Of a DNA stretch of 23,607 nt, positions 1-6,843 are shown one piece after another (position 1 is the first letter of the stretch; each line of letters starts with the position of its first letter). The stretch spans positions 1-23,607 of the forward strand of contig CAZAKZ010000090.1 in the NCBI GenBank assembly GCA_964485695.1, in the 5' to 3' direction. The notes beneath the pieces were generated by a model, which was not told where the DNA came from, made no database searches, and saw nothing but the letters and a program-made list of their open reading frames with translations. The translations under genes and the position numbers were made by a program. This stretch comes from CAZAKZ01 sp964485695. Lineage in GTDB: Bacteria > Planctomycetota > JAFGQW01.

Positions 1-21
1 CGGCAAAGCCCCTTCAATTCT

Positions 22-38
22 CACCGCCATAGGCGGTG
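22..38. repeat. Small GC-rich hairpin downstream of the ABC-F gene
   Basis: Perfect 7-bp inverted repeat CACCGCC / GGCGGTG around an ATA loop, 13 bases beyond the stop codon of the ABC-F gene. Neither strand has a clear T-tract after the stem, so a REP-like or attenuating hairpin is as likely as an intrinsic terminator. Confidence 0.4.
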
Positions 39-51
39 GATTATTGCTGAT

Positions 52-1941
52 TTAGGTCCAGGTGTTCCACTCCGCATTCAGGGCCTCGAGGTCCGCCTGC
101 AGCGCCTCGGTCTCGGCCAGGAGGCGCTTCATGCGCTCGCCGTCCCGGGCCACGTCGGGGTCAGCGAACCGGGCCTCCGCGGCCGCGAGCTCGGTCTCCT
201 TCTCCATGATGGCCGCCTCCAGGTCCTCGAGCTTCCAGAACCGGCGCCGGGATCGGGCCGCGGGCTTCGGTGACTTTCCCCCTGAGGGCCGGGCCGGCCG
301 CGCGGGGCCGGGCCGGGGGGCGCCGGCCGCCAGCCGCCCGGCCTCGATCCAGGCCCGGAAGTCGCTGAAGTTGCCCTCCCGCACGCACGTGGCCGAGCCG
401 TCGATGCACACGATGCGCCGGGCCCAGGCGTCCAGGAGGTGGCGGTCGTGTGTCACCATGACCACGGTGCCGGGAAAGGCCAGGAGGGCGTCGAGGAAGG
501 CCTGGCGGGTGAAGACGTCCAGGTGGTTGGTGGGCTCGTCCAGCAGCAGCAGGCTGCCGCCCTGGACAATGACCTTGAGCAGCGACAGGCGTCCCTTTTC
601 TCCGCCGCTCAGCGTGGCCACGGTGCGGAACACCGTGTCGCCCGAGAAGCCGAAGGCGCCCAGGCGCCCCCGGGCCGGCCCTTCCAGGAGACCCGGGCTG
701 GCGCGCTGGACCTCCTCGAGAAGGGTGGCCCTGGGGTCGAGGCCCGAGAGCTCCTGGTCGTAGTGGGCCGTCTTCACCCGGGGCGAGACCCACACCTCGC
801 CCGACAGCGCCTCGATGTCGCCGGCCAGCACCTTCATGAAGGTGGTCTTGCCGCTGCCGTTGGGCCCGACCACGCCGATGCGGTCGCCCCGGACCCCGTG
901 CAGGGTCAGGCCCGTGAAGAGCCGGGGCCGGCCCGGGTAGCCGTATCCCACCTCGCGCAGGGCCAGGACCTGGCGCAGGCCCTCGTCGTCATCGTTCATG
1001 CGGATGGAGACCACGGGCGGATCCGGGGGCCGCTCCAGGCGCACGATCTTCTGGAGCAGCTTCTTCCGGCTCTGGGCCACGCCGGGCTTGTTGCCGTGGC
1101 CGGCGCGCCGGATGAACTCCTCGTCCTTTTTGATTCTCTCGTCCTGCTTCTCGTAGGCCCGGAGCGCGGTCTTCATGCGCAGGGCCCGGGCCGGCAAGTA
1201 GGCCGAGAAGGTGCCGGGATAGGCGTGGACCTTGCCCTGGTCCAGCTCCACCACCCGGGTCACCACCCGGTCCAGGAAAAACCGGTCGTGGGACACCACC
1301 ACCAGGGCCAGGCTGCGCTGGGCGAGGTGCCCCGCCAGCCAGCCGATGCCCTCCAGGTCCAGGTGGTTGGTGGGCTCGTCCAGGAACAGGCAGTCGTGGT
1401 CGCCCTGGAGCAGCCGGGCCAGCTTGACCCGGACCCGCTGGCCCGACGAGAGGTCCCTGAGCCTGAGGTGCCAGGTCTCCCGGGCCAGGCCCAGGCCCGT
1501 GAGGGCCGCGTCCACGTAGCGCTCGTACCCCTCGCCCCCGGCCCGGTTGAACTGCTCCAGCACCTCGGCGTGGCGGGCGGCCAGACGGGTGAGGGTCTCG
1601 GCATCCTCCTCCCCGGCCATGGCCGACTCCAGGTCCCGCAGTTCCCCTTCCCGATCCCGCGCCCCCCGCGCCCCCTCCATGGCCTCCTCGTACGCGGTGC
1701 GGTCCGTGTCCAGGTCGGCCATCTGCTCCAGGTAGCCGATACGTAAATCCCGCCGGGCCCGCCGCGCCCCGCGGTCCAGGGCCATGGCCCCCACCAGCAG
1801 GTTCAGCAGCGTGGTCTTGCCGCCGCCGTTCACCCCCACCAGACCGATACGCTCGCCCTCGTTCACCGTGAAATTGACGCCGGCCAGGATCGGACTGTCC
1901 CCGAAGAACTTCTCGCCCCGCTCCAGGGTGATGAGTGCCAC
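52..1941 (-). CDS. ABC-F family ATPase (Uup/EttA-like ribosome-associated protein)
   Basis: A 629-residue soluble protein with two ABC ATPase domains and no membrane segments, the ABC-F arrangement. Walker A motifs are at about residues 36-43 (GVNGGGKT) and 358-366 (GPNGSGKTT). Signature motifs are LSSGQ (about 162) and LSGGE (about 442). Both Walker B segments read LDEPTNHLD. A charged helical linker at about 255-310 corresponds to the P-site tRNA interaction motif, and residues about 565-629 form a coiled coil as in Uup-type members. The family binds the ribosomal E site and relieves stalled or special translation states. The start is GTG at 1941, preceded by a GAGGAG Shine-Dalgarno about 9 nt upstream; no ATG gives a better N-terminus. 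The gene stands alone, followed by a hairpin. Family assignment is firm; the subgroup (Uup, EttA or an antibiotic-resistance type) is not. Confidence 0.95.
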   Translation of the reverse strand: MALITLERGEKFFGDSPILAGVNFTVNEGERIGLVGVNGGGKTTLLNLLVGAMALDRGARRARRDLRIGYLEQMADLDTDRTAYEEAMEGARGARDREGELRDLESAMAGEEDAETLTRLAARHAEVLEQFNRAGGEGYERYVDAALTGLGLARETWHLRLRDLSSGQRVRVKLARLLQGDHDCLFLDEPTNHLDLEGIGWLAGHLAQRSLALVVVSHDRFFLDRVVTRVVELDQGKVHAYPGTFSAYLPARALRMKTALRAYEKQDERIKKDEEFIRRAGHGNKPGVAQSRKKLLQKIVRLERPPDPPVVSIRMNDDDEGLRQVLALREVGYGYPGRPRLFTGLTLHGVRGDRIGVVGPNGSGKTTFMKVLAGDIEALSGEVWVSPRVKTAHYDQELSGLDPRATLLEEVQRASPGLLEGPARGRLGAFGFSGDTVFRTVATLSGGEKGRLSLLKVIVQGGSLLLLDEPTNHLDVFTRQAFLDALLAFPGTVVMVTHDRHLLDAWARRIVCIDGSATCVREGNFSDFRAWIEAGRLAAGAPRPGPARPARPSGGKSPKPAARSRRRFWKLEDLEAAIMEKETELAAAEARFADPDVARDGERMKRLLAETEALQADLEALNAEWNTWT

Positions 1942-1985
1942 GGATTCCAGCTCCTCGAAACACGGTCTTTGCCCGGCCAGTCCGG

Positions 1986-2037
1986 ACGGGTTGGACCCGA
2001 GTGAATATCTAACGGGTTGGACCCGAGTGAATATCTA
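1986..2037. repeat. Two tandem copies of a 26-bp direct repeat (left of the gap)
   Basis: Two exact head-to-tail 26-bp copies (1986-2011, 2012-2037), each holding a short CGGGT-TGG-ACCCG stem followed by AT-rich GAATATCTA. The following bases TAT (2038-2040) run into the N gap. The same two copies recur at 2141-2192. Confidence 0.9.
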
Positions 2038-2040
2038 TAT

Positions 2041-2140
2041 NNNNNNNNNNNNNNNNNNNNNNNNNNNNNNNNNNNNNNNNNNNNNNNNNNNNNNNNNNNN
2101 NNNNNNNNNNNNNNNNNNNNNNNNNNNNNNNNNNNNNNNN
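2041..2140. other. 100-base run of N (scaffold gap)
   Basis: Exactly 100 N, the conventional size for a gap of unknown length. The 55 bases on its left (1986-2040) are identical to the 55 bases on its right side (2141-2195), so the two contig ends probably overlap and little or no real sequence may be missing. Confidence 0.95.
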
Positions 2141-2192
2141 ACGGGTTGGACCCGAGTGAATATCTAACGGGTTGGACCCGAGTGAATATCTA
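2141..2192. repeat. Two tandem copies of the same 26-bp repeat (right of the gap)
   Basis: Copies at 2141-2166 and 2167-2192 are identical to those at 1986-2037. The AT-rich TATGTATAGAAC sequence follows. Between these repeats and the BIME units starting at 2221 no gene is visible. Confidence 0.9.
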
Positions 2193-2220
2193 TATGTATA
2201 GAACAGCCGCGCCCCCTCGA

Positions 2221-2320
2221 CCTGACGAACGTTTTTTAGCTCGAATCGAGCTAAAACAGGCCTGTCAGGTGCCTCACGGACCAAAATTAGCTCGATTCGA
2301 GCTAAAAATCGTTCGTCAGG
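2221..2320. repeat. BIME-like REP palindrome pair, unit 1
   Basis: A 100-bp composite palindrome. The outer 11-bp inverted repeats are CCTGACGAACG (2221-2231) and CGTTCGTCAGG (2310-2320). Inside are two AT-flanked palindromes built on TAGCTCGA/TCGAGCTA (2234-2256 and 2287-2305), separated by CAGGCCTG. This matches bacterial interspersed mosaic elements, which are pairs of REP sequences. It lies next to a RayT gene, the usual mobiliser of such elements. Confidence 0.8.
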
Positions 2321-2400
2321 TTGCGCAGACGTGCGTCTCCGGCGCACAGGAGGCCGGCCTGGAGAACCTGGGGATCGAGGGGCGTGGCCGCGAGGTGCCT
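2321..2400 (-). pseudogene. Duplicated 3' end of the rayT gene
   Basis: This stretch is almost identical to 2498-2573, which encodes the last 30 or so codons of the transposase, and it keeps the same reading frame (one difference seen in that frame is a synonymous Leu codon). It is part of a 177-bp tandem duplication running roughly 2225-2401 and 2402-2578 that carries one palindrome unit plus the gene's 3' end. It has no start and is a gene fragment only. Confidence 0.7.
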
Positions 2401-2404
2401 CACG

Positions 2405-2497
2405 GACCAAAATTAGCTCGATTCGAGCTAAAACAGGCCTGTCAGGTGCCTCACGAGCCAAAATTAGCTCGATTCGAGCTAAAAATCGTTCGTCAGG
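2405..2497. repeat. BIME-like REP palindrome pair, unit 2
   Basis: Second tandem copy of the palindrome pair, offset by 177 bp from unit 1, with palindromes around 2415-2433 and 2464-2482 joined by the same CAGGCCTG linker. The stop codon of the transposase gene (TAG on the minus strand, 2479-2481) comes from the palindrome itself. Confidence 0.75.
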
Positions 2498-3309
2498 TTG
2501 CGCAGACGTGCGTCTCCGGCGCAAAGGAGGCCGGCCTGGAGAACCTGGGGATCGAGGGGCGTGGCCGCGAGGTGGTTCACGGTGCGCGTGCTGCTCCGGG
2601 TCACCTCGGCGAGCAGACGCCGGTCACGCCAGCCCAGGATGAATGCCAGATGCACCAGAAGACGCCGGGGCAGGCCCGGACGGGTCACGTCCTCTGGCCT
2701 CGTGCGCGTGGCCGCGGCCACGGCCTGGATCAGGTCCGCAAGGAATAGCTGTGCGGGTCCGCCCGCGTGCGCGGGGCGCGGAGGGGGCGTCCCGCGCACG
2801 TTCACGCTCGCGTCCGTGGACACGTACTTGTGGAAACGATCCCGGAATCCCCGTCTCCGCCACATCAGGGCATGGGCGAGCTGGTCCGCGGTAATCCACG
2901 GGTCCACGATGGCGCCCATGACGTCGCGATAGGTGGACCAGTTCCAGTCAAGGGGATCCTTGCACAGGTTTTCACGGCATGGATTGTCGGCGACGTATCG
3001 CACCGTGCGCAAGAGCATCTTCCGGTCGCGAACGGGGATCGGTTCCTCGAAGGATTTCCAGACCCTCTCCCCGCCACCGAAGTTCCGGGTGAAGTGGCCG
3101 AGGATCTTCGTGAGGCTGCAACGCGCTGCGTCTGCATCGCGAACCACGGGGACCACATGGATGTGGTCGGGCATCAGGAGGGTCGCGAAGCCGGAGGGGA
3201 ACCCCTTTCGCAGATGGGTCCAGAGCCAGGGAGCGGCCGCGCCCTCGCAAATCGGTGGGACACCCCGCTGCGTATGAAAGGCGAAGTGGAGGATCTGGAT
3301 CTGGCGCAT
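2479..3309 (-). CDS. REP-associated tyrosine transposase (RayT, Y1/IS200-like HUH family)
   Basis: A 276-residue protein from ATG at 3309; the frame stays open to a TTG at 3387, but that extension enters the flanking repeat and looks non-coding. The HUH motif is MPDHIHVV (H49, H51) and the likely catalytic tyrosine is Y105 in RTVRYVADNP, followed by the DWNWSTYRD segment typical of the Y1 transposase fold. After about residue 185 there is an extra helical region (FLADLIQAVA ... STRTVNHLA) resembling a helix-turn-helix DNA-binding domain. Such enzymes nick and join single-stranded REP hairpins and are usually single copy. Palindrome pairs lie on both sides (2221-2497 and 3361-3466), which is the expected genetic setting. 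The 3' end of the gene is duplicated downstream. Whether it is active cannot be told, but no frameshift is visible. Confidence 0.88.
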   Translation of the reverse strand: MRQIQILHFAFHTQRGVPPICEGAAAPWLWTHLRKGFPSGFATLLMPDHIHVVPVVRDADAARCSLTKILGHFTRNFGGGERVWKSFEEPIPVRDRKMLLRTVRYVADNPCRENLCKDPLDWNWSTYRDVMGAIVDPWITADQLAHALMWRRRGFRDRFHKYVSTDASVNVRGTPPPRPAHAGGPAQLFLADLIQAVAAATRTRPEDVTRPGLPRRLLVHLAFILGWRDRRLLAEVTRSSTRTVNHLAATPLDPQVLQAGLLCAGDARLRNLTNDF

Positions 3310-3360
3310 GGCCCTGAGGTCGTAGCCCGGACCGATCAGTTTCGAAGTTTTCTGGAATTC

Positions 3361-3466
3361 GCGGCTCACGAACAATTTTTTGCTCAAACCGAGCTAAAAT
3401 CGGCCTGTCAGGTGCCTCACGAGCTAAAAATAGCTCGCTTTGAGCTAAAAATCGTTCGTGAGCCGC
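3361..3466. repeat. BIME-like REP palindrome pair on the 5' side of rayT
   Basis: Composite palindrome bounded by perfect 13-bp inverted repeats GCGGCTCACGAAC (3361-3373) and GTTCGTGAGCCGC (3454-3466). The interior shares the TGCCTCACGAGC and GAGCTAAAAAT segments of the units at 2221-2497, but the internal palindromes are less perfect. From here to the next gene at 3700 only a non-coding leader is seen; no convincing promoter stands out. Confidence 0.75.
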
Positions 3467-3699
3467 GGGTCTGGGTCGAGCCAGGGTGAAGGCGGATCCG
3501 CCCAGGCCGTGTGCCTCGCCCGTCCGCCCCTGTTTTTCACCCGTTCTTCATTTGGTTCGCCCTCCGGTTTCGGTTACCCTGGGAACTGGGATTGAAGAGG
3601 TAGGTCAAGATCGACCGGGTTCGGACACGTCCCACCAGGCGAATTGCAGGCAACGGAGATCCCGGGGGCCGCTGCTCCCGTGGAGGAAAGGGCGATTCC

Positions 3700-5295
3700 A
3701 TGCGTATGTATATCGTGCTTTGTATTGCGATCGTGGGCGCCGGCATCCTGGCCGGCATCGGGGCGCCGGCTGCGGCCCAGACCGGGCCGGACTTCTTTTA
3801 CACCGACCAGCTCAACAACCGCATCATCCGGGCCCTGGACCGGGACAACGACGGCAAGTACGTGAGCCCCGGCGAGTTCATCTCGTTCCATCGGAGCACG
3901 GACCTGACGCCGCGCGTCCAGAGCATGCGCATCTATCCCACCCTGGCGGGGACCTACATGCTGTGGACCGACCGCAACGGCCCGGGCGTGTTCCTGGCCG
4001 ACCTGAAGGTGAAGTCCGGACGCCTGAACCGGAGCGAGACCACGAAGTTCTTCCACCTCGACGGGCCCGACGATGCGGTCATGGACACGAACAATGTCGT
4101 GTGGGCCGTCAACGACTACGGCCAGAAACTCGGCCTCTGGCGCCTCGAGGACAAGAACCGGGACGGCGACGCCATGGACGGCGGGGAGTCCACCCTCATG
4201 GTCTCGAAGACCCTCCAGATCCAGGTGCCCGGCCTGACCACCCCGGTCACCATCGGCGGCGACGACTTCGAGGGCATGGCCATGGATTCGGCCGGCTACA
4301 TTCTGGCCTACGAGCAGACCGACGAGGTGGTCTACCGCTTCCAGGACCTGAACAAGGACGGGGACTTCAAGGACACGGGCGAGGCCGTGAACTTCCTCAA
4401 CTACGCCACCAACGTCCCGGGCCTGATCCAGAACCCCGACTTCAAGTCCGGGTTCATCCCCCCGCTCCGGGGCCTGCAGTACGCCAACCTGGAGATGATC
4501 TCCGTGGACACCACGGGCAGCCAGGACATCTACTACTTCGGCGTCTACTTCGGCCCCACCAACCGCATCGGCCACATCTACCAGGGCGTCGACAAGAATC
4601 GCAACGGCCACCTGAACGAGGCCGGCGAGGTCACCCTCTTCCACGACGGCACCACCGGGCTGCCCTCCCCCGTGATCATCGGCGAGGGCATGGACGTCTA
4701 CAACGGCCTCATCTACCTCATGGACGACAACACCACCCGGGACCGCATCATCCGCTTCTCGGACAACAACCTGGACGGCGACGCCCTGGACAAGGGGGAG
4801 CAAACCGTGGTGTTCCACGACCCGAACGGCGGCGGCGCCACCGGCCCCTACTGCGAGGCCCTCACCGTGGTCCAGCCCGGCACCCTGCCCGTGCCCAACA
4901 GCACCACGGGCCAGACCTTCCTCTACGGCACGCCCAAGGCCAAGGAAAAGATCTTCTTCGCCCTCACGGATCTCGCCCCCGGTGACGCCGGCGGCACCGG
5001 GTACGTGGCCCTCAGCTTCTCCGGCGACGGCCGCTTCACCGGCGGCATCCCGCTCCACGACGGCATCAACCGGTTCGTCCCCATAGATTTCGACAACCTC
5101 ACGGCCCTGAGCCTGACCGCCCTGCTGCCCTACTTCACCACCCGGCCCGTGGCCAACAACACCACCATCACCAAGGACTATGCCATGCCCGCGGGCATGC
5201 CCCCGGGCATCATCCTGTTCGCGGCCGGCGTGATCTACACCACCCAGAACCAGTTCGGTTCGGTCACCGACGCCGTCAAGTTCGTGACCCAGTAA
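3700..5295 (+). CDS. Secreted propeller-like protein with five EF-hand-like acidic loops
   Basis: A 531-residue protein that I do not recognise as a named family. Residues 1-26 form a signal peptide with likely cleavage AAA|Q. Five loops of the pattern DxNxDGxxxxxGE recur at about D47-E59, D151-E163, D216-E228, D298-E310 and D355-E367. They are separated by beta-rich segments such as LYHR/VYRF and GMAMDSAGY. This suggests a beta-propeller whose blades carry calcium-binding EF-hand- or dockerin-like loops. The final 110 or so residues lack the loops. A GGAGGAAAGG Shine-Dalgarno precedes the ATG at 3700; a second in-frame ATG lies two codons on. The gene appears to be a single-gene transcription unit ended by the hairpin at 5312-5337. 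Export to periplasm or surface and calcium binding are inferred; the ligand or catalytic role is unknown. Confidence 0.85.
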   Translation: MRMYIVLCIAIVGAGILAGIGAPAAAQTGPDFFYTDQLNNRIIRALDRDNDGKYVSPGEFISFHRSTDLTPRVQSMRIYPTLAGTYMLWTDRNGPGVFLADLKVKSGRLNRSETTKFFHLDGPDDAVMDTNNVVWAVNDYGQKLGLWRLEDKNRDGDAMDGGESTLMVSKTLQIQVPGLTTPVTIGGDDFEGMAMDSAGYILAYEQTDEVVYRFQDLNKDGDFKDTGEAVNFLNYATNVPGLIQNPDFKSGFIPPLRGLQYANLEMISVDTTGSQDIYYFGVYFGPTNRIGHIYQGVDKNRNGHLNEAGEVTLFHDGTTGLPSPVIIGEGMDVYNGLIYLMDDNTTRDRIIRFSDNNLDGDALDKGEQTVVFHDPNGGGATGPYCEALTVVQPGTLPVPNSTTGQTFLYGTPKAKEKIFFALTDLAPGDAGGTGYVALSFSGDGRFTGGIPLHDGINRFVPIDFDNLTALSLTALLPYFTTRPVANNTTITKDYAMPAGMPPGIILFAAGVIYTTQNQFGSVTDAVKFVTQ

Positions 5296-5311
5296 TCGGG
5301 CGGTACAAACC

Positions 5312-5337
5312 ACGGGAGCAGGTTCGCCTGCTCCCGT
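5312..5337 (+). terminator. Strong intrinsic terminator with TTCG tetraloop
   Basis: Perfect 11-bp stem ACGGGAGCAGG / CCTGCTCCCGT closing a TTCG loop, followed by TTTTCGTT. It sits 17 bases after the stop of the secreted protein gene and just before the convergent stop at 5343, so it probably serves the plus strand and perhaps both. Confidence 0.9.
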
Positions 5338-5342
5338 TTTCG

Positions 5343-6680
5343 TTATTTGCTCTTGTTCCGGTCCCTCCAGAACGCCGTGAGCACGTCCTCCAGGTCCGGC
5401 TTCCCGATCTCCTCCAGCTCGTACCCCACGCGCACACTGGGCTGGTCAATGGGGAGGATGCGCCGGAGGTCGATGGGCGTGCCGATGATCACCGTGTCGC
5501 ACTCGGTGCGCCGGATGGTCTCCTCCAGGTCCTTGACCTGATCGGCACCGTATCCCATGGCCGGGAGCAGGCCCTGGATGTCGGGGTAGGCCTCGAAGGT
5601 GTCCTTGAGGCTCCCCTGGAGGTAGGGCCGGGGATCCACCATCTCGGCCGCGCCGAACTTCCGCGCCGCCAGGACGCCGGCGCCGAACTTCATGCCGCCG
5701 TGGGTGAGGGTGGGTCCATCCTCCACCACCAGCACGCGTTTGTTCCGCACCCGTTCCGGGTCTCCGTCCAGGGTGATGGGCAGGGCCGCCTCCACCACCT
5801 TGGCGTCGGGGCGGTGCTCCCGGATGGACGCCCACACCGCATCCACGCCGGTGCGGTCGGCCGACTGCATCTTGGAGATGACCAGGCAATGGGCCGAAAG
5901 GAAATTGGTATGGCCGGGGTAGTAGGTGAGCTCGTGGCCGGGGCGGTGGGGATCCAGCAGCACGATCTCCAGGTCGGAGTGGTAGAACGGCGTGTCGTTG
6001 TTGCCGCCGTCCCACAGGATCACGTCCGCCTCCTTCTCGGCCTCGCGCAGGATCTTCTCGTAGTCGCAGCCCGCGAAGACGATGGACCCCGCCTTGATGT
6101 GGGGCTCGTACTCCTCCATCTCCTCGATGGTGCACTGGTGCTTCTCCAGGTCCTCGAGGGTGGCGAAGCGCTGCACCGACTGGTCGGCCAGGTTGCCGTA
6201 GGGCATGGGGTGGCGAATGGCCACCACCTGGAGGCCCAGGTTGCGGAGCACGGCCGTGACCCGGCGGCTGGCCGGGCTCTTGCCGCACCCGGTGCGCACC
6301 GCGCACACGCTCACCACCGGACGCCTGGACCGGATCTGGGTGGGCCACACCCCGAGGAGCCGGAAGTCCGCCCCCAGGGCGTTGGTGCGGGCGGCCTTGG
6401 CCATGACCTGGTCGTTGGACACGTCGCTCAGGGAGAACACCACCTCCTCCACGCCGCACTCCGGAACCAGGTACTCCAGGGCCGACTCGGGGTGGATGGG
6501 GATGCCGTCGGGATAGAGCGAACCGGCCAGGACCGCCGGATACTTCCGGGCCTCGATGCCGGGGATCTGCTCGGCCGTGAAGGCCACCACCTCGTAGTCG
6601 GGGTTGTCCCGGAACACACAGTTGAAGTTGTGGAAATCGCGGCCTGCCGCGCCCATGATCACCACTTTTCTACGCTTCAT
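5343..6680 (-). CDS. Cyclic 2,3-diphosphoglycerate synthetase-like GTPase family protein
   Basis: A 445-residue cytoplasmic protein starting at ATG 6680, preceded by GGAAGGAAT about 5 nt upstream; longer frames reaching 6920 run through non-coding sequence. The N-terminus KVVIMGAAGRDFHNFN resembles a nucleotide-binding fold. A P-loop TGCGKS is at residues 130-135, and VLVVEDGPTLTHGGM plus the VILWDGGNNDTPF segment are typical of the family annotated as cyclic 2,3-diphosphoglycerate synthetase or predicted GTPase (COG2403). In some methanogens the enzyme makes the thermoprotective solute cyclic 2,3-diphosphoglycerate from 2,3-diphosphoglycerate with ATP. Many bacterial members are uncharacterised, so the substrate here is not established. 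No glycolytic or osmolyte gene lies beside it. Confidence 0.8.
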   Translation of the reverse strand: MKRRKVVIMGAAGRDFHNFNCVFRDNPDYEVVAFTAEQIPGIEARKYPAVLAGSLYPDGIPIHPESALEYLVPECGVEEVVFSLSDVSNDQVMAKAARTNALGADFRLLGVWPTQIRSRRPVVSVCAVRTGCGKSPASRRVTAVLRNLGLQVVAIRHPMPYGNLADQSVQRFATLEDLEKHQCTIEEMEEYEPHIKAGSIVFAGCDYEKILREAEKEADVILWDGGNNDTPFYHSDLEIVLLDPHRPGHELTYYPGHTNFLSAHCLVISKMQSADRTGVDAVWASIREHRPDAKVVEAALPITLDGDPERVRNKRVLVVEDGPTLTHGGMKFGAGVLAARKFGAAEMVDPRPYLQGSLKDTFEAYPDIQGLLPAMGYGADQVKDLEETIRRTECDTVIIGTPIDLRRILPIDQPSVRVGYELEEIGKPDLEDVLTAFWRDRNKSK

Positions 6681-6830
6681 TCCGATTCCTTCCAGTCGTA
6701 TCATGCGACCCATGGGACGTTCCGCCCTGATCGAGTCTATCGGAAAATCCGGTCTCGAATTGTAGTATGCCCCGCCGGGGCAGGGCCAATGCCCCGGCCG
6801 GGATCGCTGGATTTTTTCCCCCCCCGGGGC

Positions 6831-6836
6831 TACACT
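6831..6836 (+). promoter_or_regulatory. Possible -10 element for a leaderless methyltransferase transcript
   Basis: TACACT ends exactly 7 bases before the ATG at 6844 and no Shine-Dalgarno is visible. This spacing fits a leaderless mRNA. No good -35 was found, so the call is weak. Confidence 0.25.
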
Positions 6837-6843
6837 CCGGCCC

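Noticed and set aside
1986..2192. CRISPR array from the 26-bp repeats
   Set aside because: The copies are directly adjacent without spacers, only two per side, and the second pair is probably an assembly duplicate of the first.
3486..4985. Open frame of 499 codons overlapping the secreted protein gene
   Set aside because: It is a GC-rich shadow of the real gene at 3700-5295, made of Pro/Gly/Arg/His runs, with no signal peptide or domain.
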